From contig CAMTDV010000013.1 of assembly GCA_947069175.1 (NCBI GenBank), positions 58,534,610-58,598,609 on the forward strand: a stretch of DNA of 64,000 nucleotides. Reading direction: 5' to 3'. The stretch is from Scalesia atractyloides. Taxonomy: Eukaryota > Streptophyta > Magnoliopsida > Asterales > Asteraceae. A program made the position numbers and the translations under genes. Positions 10,696 to 22,681 of this stretch are shown here, in pieces (positions within the stretch are counted from its first letter, which is position 1; each line of letters begins with the position of its first letter). The notes under the pieces were generated by a model. That model did not search any database. It saw only the letters and a list, made by a program, of their open reading frames with translations, and was not told the origin of the DNA.

Positions 10696-10783
10696 GTTCG
10701 ATATAATTAAAATCTTTTTAAAATAAATGAATTCTGATTAAATTAAATAGTGTATAAATATAATTAAAAACAGAAATATTTCG

Positions 10784-10862
10784 GGTTAGACACGTAGCTC
10801 AGTTGGTAGAGCTGCGTGCACGCGTACGAGAGGTCACGGGTTCGAGTCTCACCCAGCGCATA
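10784..10862 (+). other. tRNA-like module 4 in 3' LTR
   Basis: A box TAGCTCAGTTGGTAGAGC and B box GGGTTCGAGTCTC identical to the 5' LTR copy. Confidence 0.6.
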
Positions 10863-11363
10863 CTTACACAAGACCGAACCGGTCAACAGTCAAAGTCAAC
10901 GGTCAACGGTCAACCCAAAAAGTCAACATTTTTTTATATTTTTATTTATTTATTTTAGTTAAAAATCAATTAAAAATACTTAAAAATAACATTTTTAAAG
11001 TTAGAAAGAGACCTTAAACTCACAAAAATAAACCGAACAATCCCATTAAGAACACTAATTGAAAATACTGATCTCGAATAAGAGTTTATTTATTTATCGA
11101 ACTATTATGTTATTATTTAGGTTAGTTCCCTTGCCGTTCAAATCCGAATTCGTGCGCATTCATCATCAATCCAAGAAACGCACCCACTGTGAGTGAATTC
11201 TTACAAATTCCCCTTTTTATTCATGTTTTGGGGTGTATCATGTGTCGCTTAAACTAATTCGTTTATTCAAACTCGTGCTATACCATATTATGATCTAAAC
11301 TTAGAATGTAAATATTGTTTGTTGTTATGTATTACATATTGTCAAGTTGTATGCAAATTATTT

Positions 11364-11527
11364 GTTAGGCCCATCAGTTCCTCGCGGGAGACGAGTTGAA
11401 CAACGCGTGCCTTAAAACTCATTCATTAGGCCCATCAGTTCGTAGAACAACGCGTGCCTCAAAACTCATTCATTAGGCCCATCAGTTCCTCGTGGGAGAC
11501 GAGATGAACAACGCGTGCCTCAAAACA
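11364..11527 (+). repeat. Three-unit minisatellite in 3' LTR
   Basis: Second copy of the GCCCATCAGTTC array, with a few substitutions relative to 5272-5427. Confidence 0.85.
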
Positions 11528-11935
11528 ATCTATTGTTGTATGTGTGTGCAATATTTAATATTAAGTGTTTTGTGAATAAATTTACATCTACATTTACTCA
11601 TATGTGGTTATGCACTTTATTTTATAATCAATTCAATAAACACGTTTAAATGTTTTAATAGGATTCACTTGCCAACTTTTTGTTGATCCAAAAACCATTT
11701 TTACACATGATACAGGTGGACAGGATGAAGCAAGGAACACATAGGAATGTGCCTTAGAAGGAAAATAATGAAGCCTAGAAAGATGTATAGAACATGTTGA
11801 ACTTGTATGATATGATTGTATGATCTCCTTTAAATTGTAATAATAAATATGAAATATTATAATAAATGTCATGAGCTTTGATGAAAACCCAATCATGCCC
11901 CGATCACCTTTTCCGCTGCGGGTCGGGGTGTGACA

Positions 11936-11940
11936 AGCTG
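11936..11940. repeat. Target-site duplication AGCTG, right
   Basis: Exact match to 3103-3107, right after the 3' LTR end. Confidence 0.92.
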
Positions 11941-14886
11941 CATCCAGACCATATGCATCCTCCATTTTTATGTTTTGAAATCTACCATCTGACCTGAGCT
12001 GTCAATTCATGGTTTTCTTTGTTAGACTTCCATTTTAGAATTTTTAGTCAGATGGTTTTCTTGGGAGTAGGGTTATTTGTGATGAATTTGGTGAAGTAGG
12101 TATGCGTACAAGTGTTGAGAGTGAGGCTCTAAGTTTGTCACTTGTAGCGTCTGTGTGAAACAAAATGTTGTCCTTTATTCCCTCTTTTCTCAATTCTTCA
12201 TGCATCCTTTGATCTTCTTCTTCTACCTGCTTTTGCCTCTTTGATTGATTCAAGGCAATGGTTGATAAGCTGGTGGTTGAAGTTAATCTTTTAGGAGCAA
12301 GGGTCTGTTTAAGAGCAGAGGTTGTTTGATCATAGATTGGTTTTCTTGGAACAGAAGGATCCTTTTTTCTTAATTCTTCCAACCTTCTTTAGGTATCTAC
12401 CACTTTAGATTCTGACCATCTAGCAATCTGCCTTGTTATTTCATATAAAGCTTCAACAATCTCGTCTTTCATTCTTTTAATTTTGAGAGTTGGTCTTGGC
12501 TTTCAATTTTGGCCTTTTTTCCAAACAGGAGGAGTAGGCTTCTTTGAAAGATCTTGAGCATAGAATGAATTCTTTCAATTTCTTCTTTAAGTTCATTAGC
12601 CGACCAGACTTTAAATTGTGCCCCTGTTGCTTGTAAGGCTTATGCTTTATGACATGATTAAGATAATCTTCTTTCAGTTCTGGATCATTAGTGGTTGGCT
12701 GTTCAGACAAAGACTTACTCAACTCCTTAGCAAATTCTTCAATGCTTCTGACTTTGGTCAGTTGGTATTGCAAGAAGATTTGTAAAGCCCTTTCATCTTT
12801 ATCTTTTGATTTTTCTTTTGCAATGTATTCAGCCTGTTTAGCCTTCAGCTTAAGATATTCATCCAAGTTCCTAGGCTTTTTATGCCCAAGCAAGGAAGGA
12901 AATTTTCTTTTTGTTGGATCTTCTATTTTGTAGAAAGCTTCAATCCACCTTTAACTGCAAAAATTTCCAATGGGTATAATCCACCCATAGGAAGGAATAA
13001 GGAGGATAGGTTCATGATTGGAAATGGGGGAAATGGAGTTTCAGAGTGTGGACGTGATGAGGATGGTTGTGATATGGATTCTGATGAGGTGGGAAGTGGT
13101 GAATGGTTGTCTTCATCATCATCAACAACAAAAGTTTTTCTTTTGCATTGGAATTTAATTTTGGGATAAGGTGGATGTGTAGGAATTCAGGATAGTGTGG
13201 GCAGATGGTTTAGTTGTGGTTGGAAAGGTGATCAAGGCAGTGGTTTGAACAACATCTGTTGGAGCAGCTGTTGTTCCAGCATCTGCAATCACAACATATG
13301 CCCTAACATCTATTGTGGGTAGAGACACAGAGGATACATTTGTAGTAGTTGTAGCAGTGGTTGTAGGAGACCTTCTTTCTCTTGCTTTTCTAGCAAACCT
13401 TCTTTGTCTTGAAATTCCAACATCTTCCTTTTCCATTTGCTTAGCCTTTTCTTCTTTTATGAGTCTCAAAGCTTTTTCTTCGAGTGTATCTTGTCTTTGC
13501 TGCTTTTCATTTGCAACCCTTTTAGCTTCTTTGTTTAATGATTCATCAATTACTTTACCCAAAGTTGCTTCGGATGCTTCAACAGTTGTTGTAGTTGTTG
13601 GCTTTTGTTGCACCAAAGGTTTGACATTTCCGTCAGGCTGCAACTTTCGCATTGAATCTTTCTCCCCCTTTTTGGCATCATCTTCATTGTCATCTTGAAG
13701 AATGATCACCAAGGCAGAGCTAATAGTTTCAAGCAGAAGGTCTTTGATGGCTTTGATATCAGCTTGTGTATCTTTATAGCGAGCCTCGACCATACTTCAG
13801 ATCAGTTTCATATGGGTTTCATGCTGAATATTGGCCAGTTGTCTCTGAGCAAGGATGATTGCTTGAACAACCTTTCATCGCTCGTCAGCATTTTGTATGG
13901 GAGATGGTTGAGGTTGGGAGTTTTGTAGGACCTGCTTCATCATGGTTTTGAGGTCATCTATAGATGATTCCATGGAAGGCATCCTCTCCGCCAATTCTTT
14001 ATACCTTAATTCATTACCTAATCTAATAGGATCATCTGAATTCCTACCAGCGGTAGTTGTATTTGGATCTTCTACTGGAGTAAACTCAATAGTATCAGAC
14101 ACAAATGCCCCTTGTTCTTGGTTCTAGGGACTTCCAACTGGCTTAGAGAATGCAACTGTACCCTTGGCAGTTGTTCCCGTTAAGGAAGTCTTAATTATGT
14201 AACCACTATCCAACTGAGCCACTGTTGTAGCAGTTGTAGTAGTTGTTTCACTTGACCGACCACCAAGAGTTACATGTAACTCTTGGGGTGTAACTTCCTC
14301 AATTGCCTGTGGGCTAGCAGATAGAGTTATCTCAGACTCATTAAAATGTGGAGGTTGACTCTCTTTAATGGGTGAGTGATAGGGACTGATAAGTGTCTAA
14401 GTTTTATCAATTGCCTCAAGCAAAGGTATAAATGTGGTGGAATTGGAGTAGTGGGCAAGGGGTAGAAAGAGACATAGCCCTAGGAGAGGGGGCTGGAGAA
14501 CAAATGCTCAAGTGAAACATCTACTTCATAATGTGGTGTCCCTGTGCTTACAACTTGTTCCTTTTGTGAGGAAACAAGAGGAGTTTGTGATGGTGGAGAT
14601 CTTTGAACCATCTGCTGTGAGGAAGTAGTAGTAGTGGTTGTAAGTGACTTTTGTGATGTCACAGGTAAGACATCTGGGATCTCATCTTCCAGAGCTACCT
14701 TTTTGGGGTGTTTGGTGGGCTTGGTGGATTTTGTTGGTTTCCTTTTGGGTTTAATTAGTGGGGGTTGCACAACACTAGTTGTAGTGTTGTGGTCACCAGG
14801 AGCAGTAGGCTCAGCAACAGAGGAAGGAGCAGTGGTTGTAGAAGTTGTCAAAATCTGCTCAATCTCTGTTGCTTTAGTTTTCAAAC
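11941..14886 (-). pseudogene. Copia-1 ORF3, central and C-terminal coiled-coil part
   Basis: Minus-strand reading fragments follow one another in different frames: about 14884-14480 (Thr/Pro-rich with a Lys-rich patch), 14102-13875, 13793-13155, 12893-12477, 12382-12044 and 11965-11941. The 13793-13155 piece has a long run of charged heptad-like sequence (KEAKRVANEKQQRQDTLEEK and beyond), typical of coiled coils, between Thr-rich linkers. The 12893-12477 piece is also rich in Lys, Glu and Leu. This is the low-complexity tail of the third ORF of SIRE-like copia elements, of unknown function. Frameshifts and stops between the pieces show that it is dead. The reading is continuous with 25199 on one side and 3107 on the other once the two nested elements are set aside. 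Confidence 0.65.
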
Positions 14887-15707
14887 TGTGACAACCGGTA
14901 TTTTCCGGTTGTAATTAAGCACATAACGAATAGTAATACCATTATAATTAGCGTAATTAGACGTAAATTAACTCGATCAGGCCTTTGGAAATCCTAGGAA
15001 CGTCTACTTGCTTCACGTTACGCAATATGACGACAATCGGGAACTCTAACGCGAAATTAAAAGATACGCGAAATTGAAAGATAAGCGAACTGATGCCAAA
15101 CAATACTGACAATGCCTAAACATACAAATTTTGTACTTGTATTTATCATACAGTTATAATTATGCAATAAATTTAAATCGTTGACCGTCGCAAAGCACAA
15201 CGCGGAAGTTACGCGGTAAACCGGAACGCACCGACAACGAAATGGAAGCCACGAACTAGAGATACGTCTAAATATTAATATATTATGATATATTAGGCTT
15301 CGTTTTCAAATTTTAACGCTCACGGAAGAAACCAGAACGAAAAACGGATCAGAAACGACAAACAGGGCAATTACGCAATTTTTAACGCAACGAATGGATT
15401 ACGCGTCAAAACCCGACCCCTGATATAATTTAATATGTTTTTGAGTCTAAACGAATAAATTTCGATAAATAGCAACACTCGGATCGAAAAACGGACTATA
15501 GATAGCGATCGTAGAGATTTTACGCAAATTTTAACGAAACCGACAAACCGTCGCGTCAACCGTTCCACTAAAGACAACATTTACGTGTTCTTGAACGCAT
15601 TACGACATAACACAATGCTCGGTTTCAAAAATGGGCTTCAGATACGTGTTTTGGGCCTATTCACGATAAGGGGCCTTAGGCCCAACCCGTTTAGAAAACC
15701 CTAGACC

Positions 15708-15715
15708 TATATAAA
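15708..15715 (+). promoter_or_regulatory. LTR promoter TATA box (LARD-A 5' LTR)
   Basis: TATATAAA preceded by AAACCCTAGACC and followed about 30 bases later by a pyrimidine-rich start region and AACCCTAG telo-box-like motifs. This marks the U3/R boundary near 15740. Confidence 0.7.
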
Positions 15716-16113
15716 CATCTTAATCCCAAAAATCCCTCATTTCACTCAATTAAAACCCTAGCACACACCCTAGACGATCAGCGGTGGGGTAGTGTGGTTC
15801 CGGCGGCTTTCTTGCCGAACGATGGCAGCGGCGGCAATGTTAATGTTCGGTTCAAACCCGGTCTAGTTCAGATGGCGATTCGGGTATTTTAGTTTAGATC
15901 GGCTCAGGTTCGTGTCGAATCAGTCTCGGGTTCAGTCGCGGTTCGGTTTCGGTTCAGAGCAGTTGCGGTTCAGTCCGTCTTCGGTTTAGGTTTCGGGTTC
16001 AACCTGGTTCAAGTTTCGCCACAGTTTTGCTATTTGTTTCGATTTCAGTTAATACCGTTTTAGTTTTTTATACATGTTAATTTCAGGTTCAGTTTCGGTT
16101 TGGGGTACGGTCC

Positions 16114-16196
16114 GGTCAACCAAGTCAACGTAGTCAACGGGTCAAACCCGGTCAACACGAGTCAAACCTGGTCAAATCTGGTCAACGGGTCAACCC
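16114..16196 (+). promoter_or_regulatory. W-box array, LARD-A 5' LTR
   Basis: Nine (A/G)GTCAA units in about 82 bases, each the reverse complement of TTGAC(C/T), the WRKY W box. It lies about 400 bp downstream of the TATA box, in the transcribed part. The array recurs in the other LTRs of this type. Confidence 0.55.
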
Positions 16197-17805
16197 ACGA
16201 CTCGGTAAAAATTAATTACGACGCGAAAGTTAATTATATTAGTTTATAATTATTAATATTTAATTATCGCGAAACCGAGCTCGACCCGACCCGTAAACGA
16301 TTAATTATCGAACAACTCAAAGTAAATAATTAAGTCGACGTACGCTACCTTCGAATAACTATTAATTTAAATCGAACCGACGTTAGTTAAATATATAAAT
16401 CGGAATTATAATCGGCGTTAAAGATAAAACGGATATGTATTCGACAAAAACCACGTTTCAATCACGACAAAAAACTATATATATATTGTTTGTTTGCGAT
16501 TTTGCAGGTTGTGTTTTGATAAATAAATCGACAAATAATATTGTCGGGATCGTCCAAAAACAGAGGAAACTCTGCCAGATTTTCGTAAAATCCGTAAAAC
16601 AAAAACGCGAAATATTTCAAAGGTTTAACGCCTGATTTCAAACGATTATTATAAAATAAATATTAACATATATATTTATGTTAACACGCCTACAAATAGA
16701 TCCGATAACTTTTCAACACGCGCGACTACAAGGCAACTAGTTTCGGCGATCCTTACAATCGAAATAATTATTTATGTTTAATTCAAACGCCGAATTCGGA
16801 AACTATGTTTCAAATGTCGATAAATTATTCGAACGATGTATAAAATATGTATATTGATTATATTTATTTCAAAACGGCACAATTTCCGAAACGCTTATAC
16901 AAGGCGACGTATTATTCCAAATGACAGAATTCGGAATCGTGTTACAAGAATACTATATATATTCAAATGTCATGGCTTGAATATATTTTTTATAAAATAA
17001 ATATAGTTATATTTATTTCTAAGTTGACGACGCGAACACGTACGAATACTTTCAAATGATATTATAACAATAGTATATTGTTTATATTCAATTCAAACGT
17101 CTAACGAAGTGCGACACGATACGCCAGACTCTTACCGAATACGAAATGTATTATTTATGCGGATATATAGACAAGTATATATATACATCATGTCTTACGA
17201 AAACTACGAAGTAGTTATGATTTCATGAAATATAGTTATGTGTAGATATAAACATATATTTCAAGTCGCTCGAAAACTAAGACAATTCTAAGAAAACCAT
17301 ACGTTGGTTAACCGAGTTAAGTCAATAACACATTCATAGAATCGTATGAGTAACGATTCGGTAGAGCTCGGTATCACGAAGTATAGCTACGTCATTCTAG
17401 AAACTTACAAGTTATTCCATTTTAGGAATACACTAGATTGCATGCTAGCAAGTCAAGTTGTGGAGACAACACTATGGAAATCACATTAAGCTAGCTTTGC
17501 ACTGGATTGTCCAGGTGAGTTCATAACCCCCACTTTTTACCATTTTACATTCTTATAAATGTTTTCGGGGGTGGAAAGACATGCAAGTTTTGCGAAAGCA
17601 TAAAATGTTTCGAGAAACGAAAATCATATATTTCTAAACCATGTTACAAACAGATTTCAATGAAGACAAATGGTTTATGAAAGGTTTATGCTAACTTACC
17701 GGCTTTCACAGTGTACAAAGCTTTTCGAAACATGCATGAGTTTTATGACTGGTGACGGGATTGTCATAGTCACAACTAGGGGGCGGGTCCCCAATTTTAC
17801 AAAAG

Positions 17806-17910
17806 AACATGGGCTAGGCCCAATGACAAAAGAACATGGGCTAGGCCCAGAAATCACAAAAGGACATGGGCTAGGCCCCAATCACAAACCAACATGGGCT
17901 TGGCCCAATA
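17806..17910 (+). repeat. Short tandem repeat ACATGGGCTAGGCCCA (5' LTR)
   Basis: Four units of 27-29 bases built around GAACATGGGCTAGGCCCAA. The core is nearly palindromic (GGGC-TAG-GCCC). The 3' LTR has five units at 24291-24422. Confidence 0.8.
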
Positions 17911-18688
17911 ACACAGATTTATAACAATTGGTATATAGCTATGGGATTAGATTTAACAGATCACTGTGCATAAGTAGGAAATAACAATAGTAACCATTAA
18001 TCACGTAGTGACCAAGGTGCAAAACGTATAGATCTATCGAGTTTGAGACACGCTCCACTCCTAGTATGCTGACCGGTTAGGAGTGCTTTTGTGATCCCAA
18101 AATGTCAAAGAAGTCTCAGTTTGGTTACTTACTTATGGAACATAGGTCGGTGTATTAGCTACACACTGATTGATCCTTAGATTCCATAGGAAAACTACAA
18201 CTACGGTTTCAACACCGGTTTGCAAAAATAAGAGAAAGTATTTCAATACCAGTTTACTTACAAGTACAAATGAAAACACTTTATTACCGGTTTACAGACA
18301 TAATAGTTATGCATGGATTTGCAAACAACATGGAAAACCTTTCAACACTGTTATACAACATGACATTTTAAATGCTTTGGGATACTATGATCTCACAAAC
18401 CGGTTTTCAAATGCAAGATGCTCAAATGTTTTATGATTCATTTGAAACAAAAACAGACAAACCATGAATACGCCAACTTTATGTTGATTTTTCGCATGTT
18501 CTTTATCAGGTTATGATTACAAGTATGGCACGGTTGGAATAGTGGAACCCATGGGGATTCGAGTAGTTAGTGGGCGTTCGGTTACTAGAAACCTTAGCCA
18601 TCACGTCTGCTTCCGTTGTGCGATGAAGATGCCATTCGGTTCACGCCCCAGCTCTTATGCGAAAGGACAACTAGGGGGTGTGACAGAG

Positions 18689-18700
18689 TGGTATCAGAGC
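18689..18700 (+). promoter_or_regulatory. Primer-binding site of LARD-A
   Basis: TGGTATCAGAGC, three bases after the 5' LTR end. Complement of initiator-Met tRNA. Confidence 0.92.
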
Positions 18701-21052
18701 TATAGGTTTCAGCGAATTAGGTTTATGTGGAGATACCTAGGCTTTAACCTCACTTTCCTTTGGGGACATTAGATCATTAAGACTTGAATACATACAGAAC
18801 GCCTAGCACTCGAATATGGGTTCCAACCGTGGCCGAAAATAGTAAGTCAACATTTTGATTTTAAACATATACTAGTGTTGTGTCTGATACACGGTACACG
18901 AAAACATGACATAGCGTAAGCAAACCTTGAGGGTTTTGGCAACATGCATTTAAGCCCTTTGGAAAACTTATGTCAATATCAATTAAAGGTCATCATGTAG
19001 GAACTGCGATTATTAACTCGGGCAAACACATTACATATATTGTCGCTATTATTTAATTTACCCGAGCAGGTAACCTACATAAAACGAAACCCTAGTGTGC
19101 AAATATACATGAAACTTAAACGATACGACAACGGATGTTGAAGTACATCACATACGACTTTTAGGCCGCGACCTTGAAGAAGGACACATTACGACAACGA
19201 TGCTAATCCCGTCAGCGGGAGAACTATCGACCGGAATGCGACAATTTGTCACGTGGTCCTGTAAGCGACACGAAACAACATTGAAGTACATTCAAACAGA
19301 ATACATAACAGTCAGTACTTATTACAATGGTAATCGCCTCCATTGGCGCTACAAAAGAAGTCACACGTTCTCGCATTCCCCCTACTTCACTAATGACGAT
19401 TACGCCATATCGACATTCGGTGGTAATGTCACCAAACAATAAGTTATCACAAGAAATACCAGGTAAAGTCCTCTAATTCCTTTTGTTGAAATTTCAACTT
19501 TGCATATACTAAGTAGGTTGGCATATCTTTACTCCTCATAACGGTCATTGTGTCACGGAAAATTCTTTCTTGATTAGCGAACGCATATTGCACCATTTTT
19601 TGACATATTTACATGATACACATGCTTTGTTTGTTATGCATGTGGTAAACTTGATACGTGGAGACCATCAGGGTCTTCACTTTGAATATTCATTTCATCA
19701 ATAATTCAAAAGTCGGTTCGCTATATTCAAATTTTCGTTTTGTGATCTAGATGACCTGCATTATTGTGAGTATTGACTACTTGATACCGAGTCAACGAAT
19801 TTCTTGGAAATTCATTTTCTTTCCAAGTTGCATACATGGGTTTTCGTAGTAACTTTATTGAAACTTCTTGGTCAAATATGTATTTATTGTTGGGTTGTGT
19901 CAAACCAAGTTCAATTGTTTGAACTTGCTCACTGTATACAAATTCAATTCATGGATTTCATATGACGGATTGAGGTCGTCATATTCAAAGTAATATCGAC
20001 AAGCAATTCATTTTTTTCGAACCATAGTAGACTGGTTCAGTCTGCACCCTTATTAAGTCATTTATTGGTTATGACACCTTGTGGTGGCGTTTACACTAGT
20101 TGAAGCTTGTACTAATCTCGCTTTCACAATTCATGTACGGATTTAATTACTTGATTATTTATTCATTTTTAAATCCCCTTGTTGGATCATTTTCTTAAAA
20201 CATTCTTAATACAATCGTGTATTAAGAAGACGGTAGACAACTTTATGATCTATTTCAGTGTACCTCTTAACGGATTCTTTCAATATCGGTCGAAAATTTT
20301 GGGATATTTATTGTTCTTCCACTATCGACCAAAAATCATATTTATTTGTTCTTTCATTTCAGTTGAAAATCCTATGAAATTATTTGGAACAAATATTCAA
20401 ACTTACTTGATTGAATCTTTCATTAAATTGTAAACACGGTGAATTTGTTCGGTCACCGCTATTATTGAATTAGTTCAATGGCTATGACGCCTTGTGGCGT
20501 TGGTGTAAACTTGTAGCTTGGGCTAATCATCGAAAGTGGTCATAATGCAACTATGTATTAAGACAATGATACACTAACGTCGGTTGTATTTCAGTGTATC
20601 CTTGCAATTGAATAGTGTTAACTTATGGTTAAAAAAAGTTAACAAGTCACCTTCATGTTTCTAATTCAGTTGAGCTTGTTGATTCTAAGTCTTACCGATC
20701 CAACAACTCACGCTAGTTTCCATTGGTAGAAATTCCTATTGTTTATGAAAATCATTTACAGATTGTGAAAGTCTTGGAAATCTAATTGTCGAGATTCTCA
20801 ATTGTTTGACACATGTTACCTCAGTCACATTAGTGATTATGTCATTACGTTTCGTTCACTTGGCATCGATTCGGAAAACAGATTCAGTTGAACCAATGGG
20901 TTCATATTGTTGTAATAAGTCATTGCATTCATAATCCCAACAAGTCTCGATGCGATTACATGGTCATTTACCTGGGTATTATTTATACCTACCTACGCAT
21001 GACAAGAATCTAAGAAGATAACATAGCTCAAATTTCAAGGATGAAATTTTTA
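18701..21052 (+). other. LARD-A internal region, no gene found
   Basis: Homologous to 31193-31279 plus 33773-36037 of LARD-B (shared phrases include ATACATACAGAA(C/T)GCCTAG, CGAATATGGGTTCCAAC and CTCGGGCAAACAC). Short open frames such as 19200-19442 exist but have no recognisable domain, and the same region of LARD-B does not keep them open. Confidence 0.7.
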
Positions 21053-21053
21053 T

Positions 21054-21066
21054 AACAAGGGGAGAA
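21054..21066 (+). promoter_or_regulatory. Polypurine tract of LARD-A
   Basis: AACAAGGGGAGAA abuts the 3' LTR and is preceded by CAAGGATGAAATTTTTAT, a degraded form of the gypsy-type pre-PPT sequence. Confidence 0.85.
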
Positions 21067-21870
21067 TGTGACAACCAGCATTTTTTGGTTGTAATTAAGC
21101 ACATAACAAACAGTAATAACATTATAATTAGCATAATTAGACGTAAATTAAGTCGATCAGGCCTTTGGAAAGCCTAGGAACGTCTACCTGCTTCACGTTA
21201 CGCGATATAACGACAATCAGGAACTCTAACGCGAAATTGAAAGATAAGCGAACTGATGCCGAACAAATACTGACAATGCCTAAAAATACAAATTTTTCTA
21301 CTTGTATTTATCATACAGTTATAATTAAGCGATAAATTTAAATTGTTGAACGTCGCAAAGCACAACGCGGAAGTTACGCGGTAAACCGGAACGCACCGAC
21401 AACGAAATGGAAGCCAAGGACTAGATATACGTCTAAGTATTAATATATTATGATATATTAGGCTTCGTTTTTAAATTTTAACGCTCACGGAAGAAACCAG
21501 AACAAAAAATGGATCAGAAACGACAAACAGGGCAAATACGCGATTTTTAACGCAACGAACGAATTACGCGTCAACCCGACCCTCGATACAATTTAATACG
21601 TTTTCGAGTCTAAACGAATAAATTTCGAAAAATAGCAACACTCGGATCGAAAACCAGACTATAGATGGCGATCGTAGAGATTTTACGTAAATTTTAACGA
21701 AACCGACAAGCTGTCGCATCAACCGGTCGACTAAAGACAACATTTACGTGTTCTTGAACGCATTACGACATAACACAATGCTCGTTTTCAAAAATGGGCT
21801 TCAAATACGTGTTTTGGGCCTATTCACGATAACGGGCCTTGGGCCCAACCCGTTTATAAAACCCTAGACC

Positions 21871-21878
21871 TATATAAA
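21871..21878 (+). promoter_or_regulatory. LTR promoter TATA box (LARD-A 3' LTR)
   Basis: TATATAAA in the same context as 15708-15715. Confidence 0.7.
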
Positions 21879-22606
21879 CATCTTAATCCCAAAAATCCCT
21901 CATTTCACTCAATTGAAACCCTAGCACACACCCCCTGCCCTCCCCTTCCTGCTTCTGATCGCTGGAGATCCGGCCGGCGCCGGTCATCTCTTCCGACCAC
22001 ACACCACCTGCACTCACCCCTTTCCCTCGTCTCTCACACACACGCACACCCGTATATACACGCAGACAGACACAGACCGAGAGAGAGACAGCGGAGACAA
22101 AGAGAGACTGTAGAGAGAGAGCAGATCAGAGAAGCGAGAGAGGTAGTGGCGGTTAGTTGGCGGCGGGATTTCAACGGCGGCAGTAGCAGCCGCGTCTCAA
22201 CAAGACGCCGCAGGCGGCGGCGAGGTCGATGGTGGTGGTCCTCGGTTTGGGTCGGGATTTGTTGGGTTGGGTTGGTGACGATCAGCGGCTGCGTTCTTGC
22301 CGAGCGATGGCAGCGGCGGCAATGATAATGTTCGGTTCAAACCCGGTCTAGTTCAGATGGCGATTCGGTTTTTTCAGTTTAAGAGCGGCTCAGGTTCGAG
22401 TTGAATCAGTCTCGTGTTCATGCGGTTCGGGTTCGATTCAAACCAGTTGCGGTTCAGTCTGTCTTCGGTTCAGGTTTCGGTTCAACCCGGTTCAAGTTTC
22501 GCCACAGTTTCGCTATTTGTTTCGATTTCAGTTATACCGTTTCAGTTTTTGATACATGTTTATTTCAGGTTCAGTTTCAGTTTGGTGTTCGGTACGGTCC
22601 GTCAAC

Positions 22607-22681
22607 CAAGTCAATGTAGTCAATGGGTCAAAGCCGGTCAACACGAGTCAAACCTAGTCAAATCTGGTCAACGGGTCAACC
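22607..22681 (+). promoter_or_regulatory. W-box array, LARD-A 3' LTR
   Basis: Eight (A/G)GTCAA units. One unit of the 5' LTR array has been lost by substitution. Confidence 0.55.

Larger units (their letters stand above)
3108..11935 (+). mobile_element. Gag-only LTR retrotransposon (TR-GAG type), complete with TSD
   Basis: Two long, nearly identical direct LTRs (3108-5834 and 9173-11935, TG...CA ends) bracket a 3.3-kb internal region. In order it has a Met-tRNA primer site, a leader of about 830 bp with no gene, one gag reading frame, a tandem duplication and a polypurine tract. No protease, reverse transcriptase, RNase H or integrase motif is present between gag and the 3' LTR, and the space (7992-9160) is too short for pol. 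This matches the published concept of terminal-repeat retrotransposons with only a GAG domain, which rely on partner elements for pol. The perfect 5-bp TSD AGCTG and close LTR similarity indicate a fairly recent insertion into Copia-1 ORF3. Gag itself is now broken. Confidence 0.85.
9173..11935 (+). repeat. 3' LTR of the gag-only element
   Basis: Starts TGTAACATCCG, ends GGGGTGTGACA, followed by the AGCTG duplication. It is the more complete LTR, with all tRNA-like modules intact in length. Confidence 0.92.
14887..18685 (+). repeat. LARD-A 5' LTR
   Basis: TGTGACAACCGG start and GGGGTGTGACA end, immediately before a primer site. Compared with the 3' LTR it lacks about 335 bp just downstream of the TATA region, at about 15769. 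The 16200-17500 stretch is AT-rich with many CG dinucleotides and no ORF. Confidence 0.9.

Noticed and set aside
13315..13698. Plus-strand ORF of 127 codons rich in Ser, Phe and Leu
   Set aside because: Antisense of the coiled-coil part of Copia-1 ORF3 (charged heptads read backwards give Ser/Leu/Phe).
19200..19442. 80-codon ORF inside LARD-A as a possible element gene
   Set aside because: The homologous region of LARD-B does not stay open and no domain is recognised.
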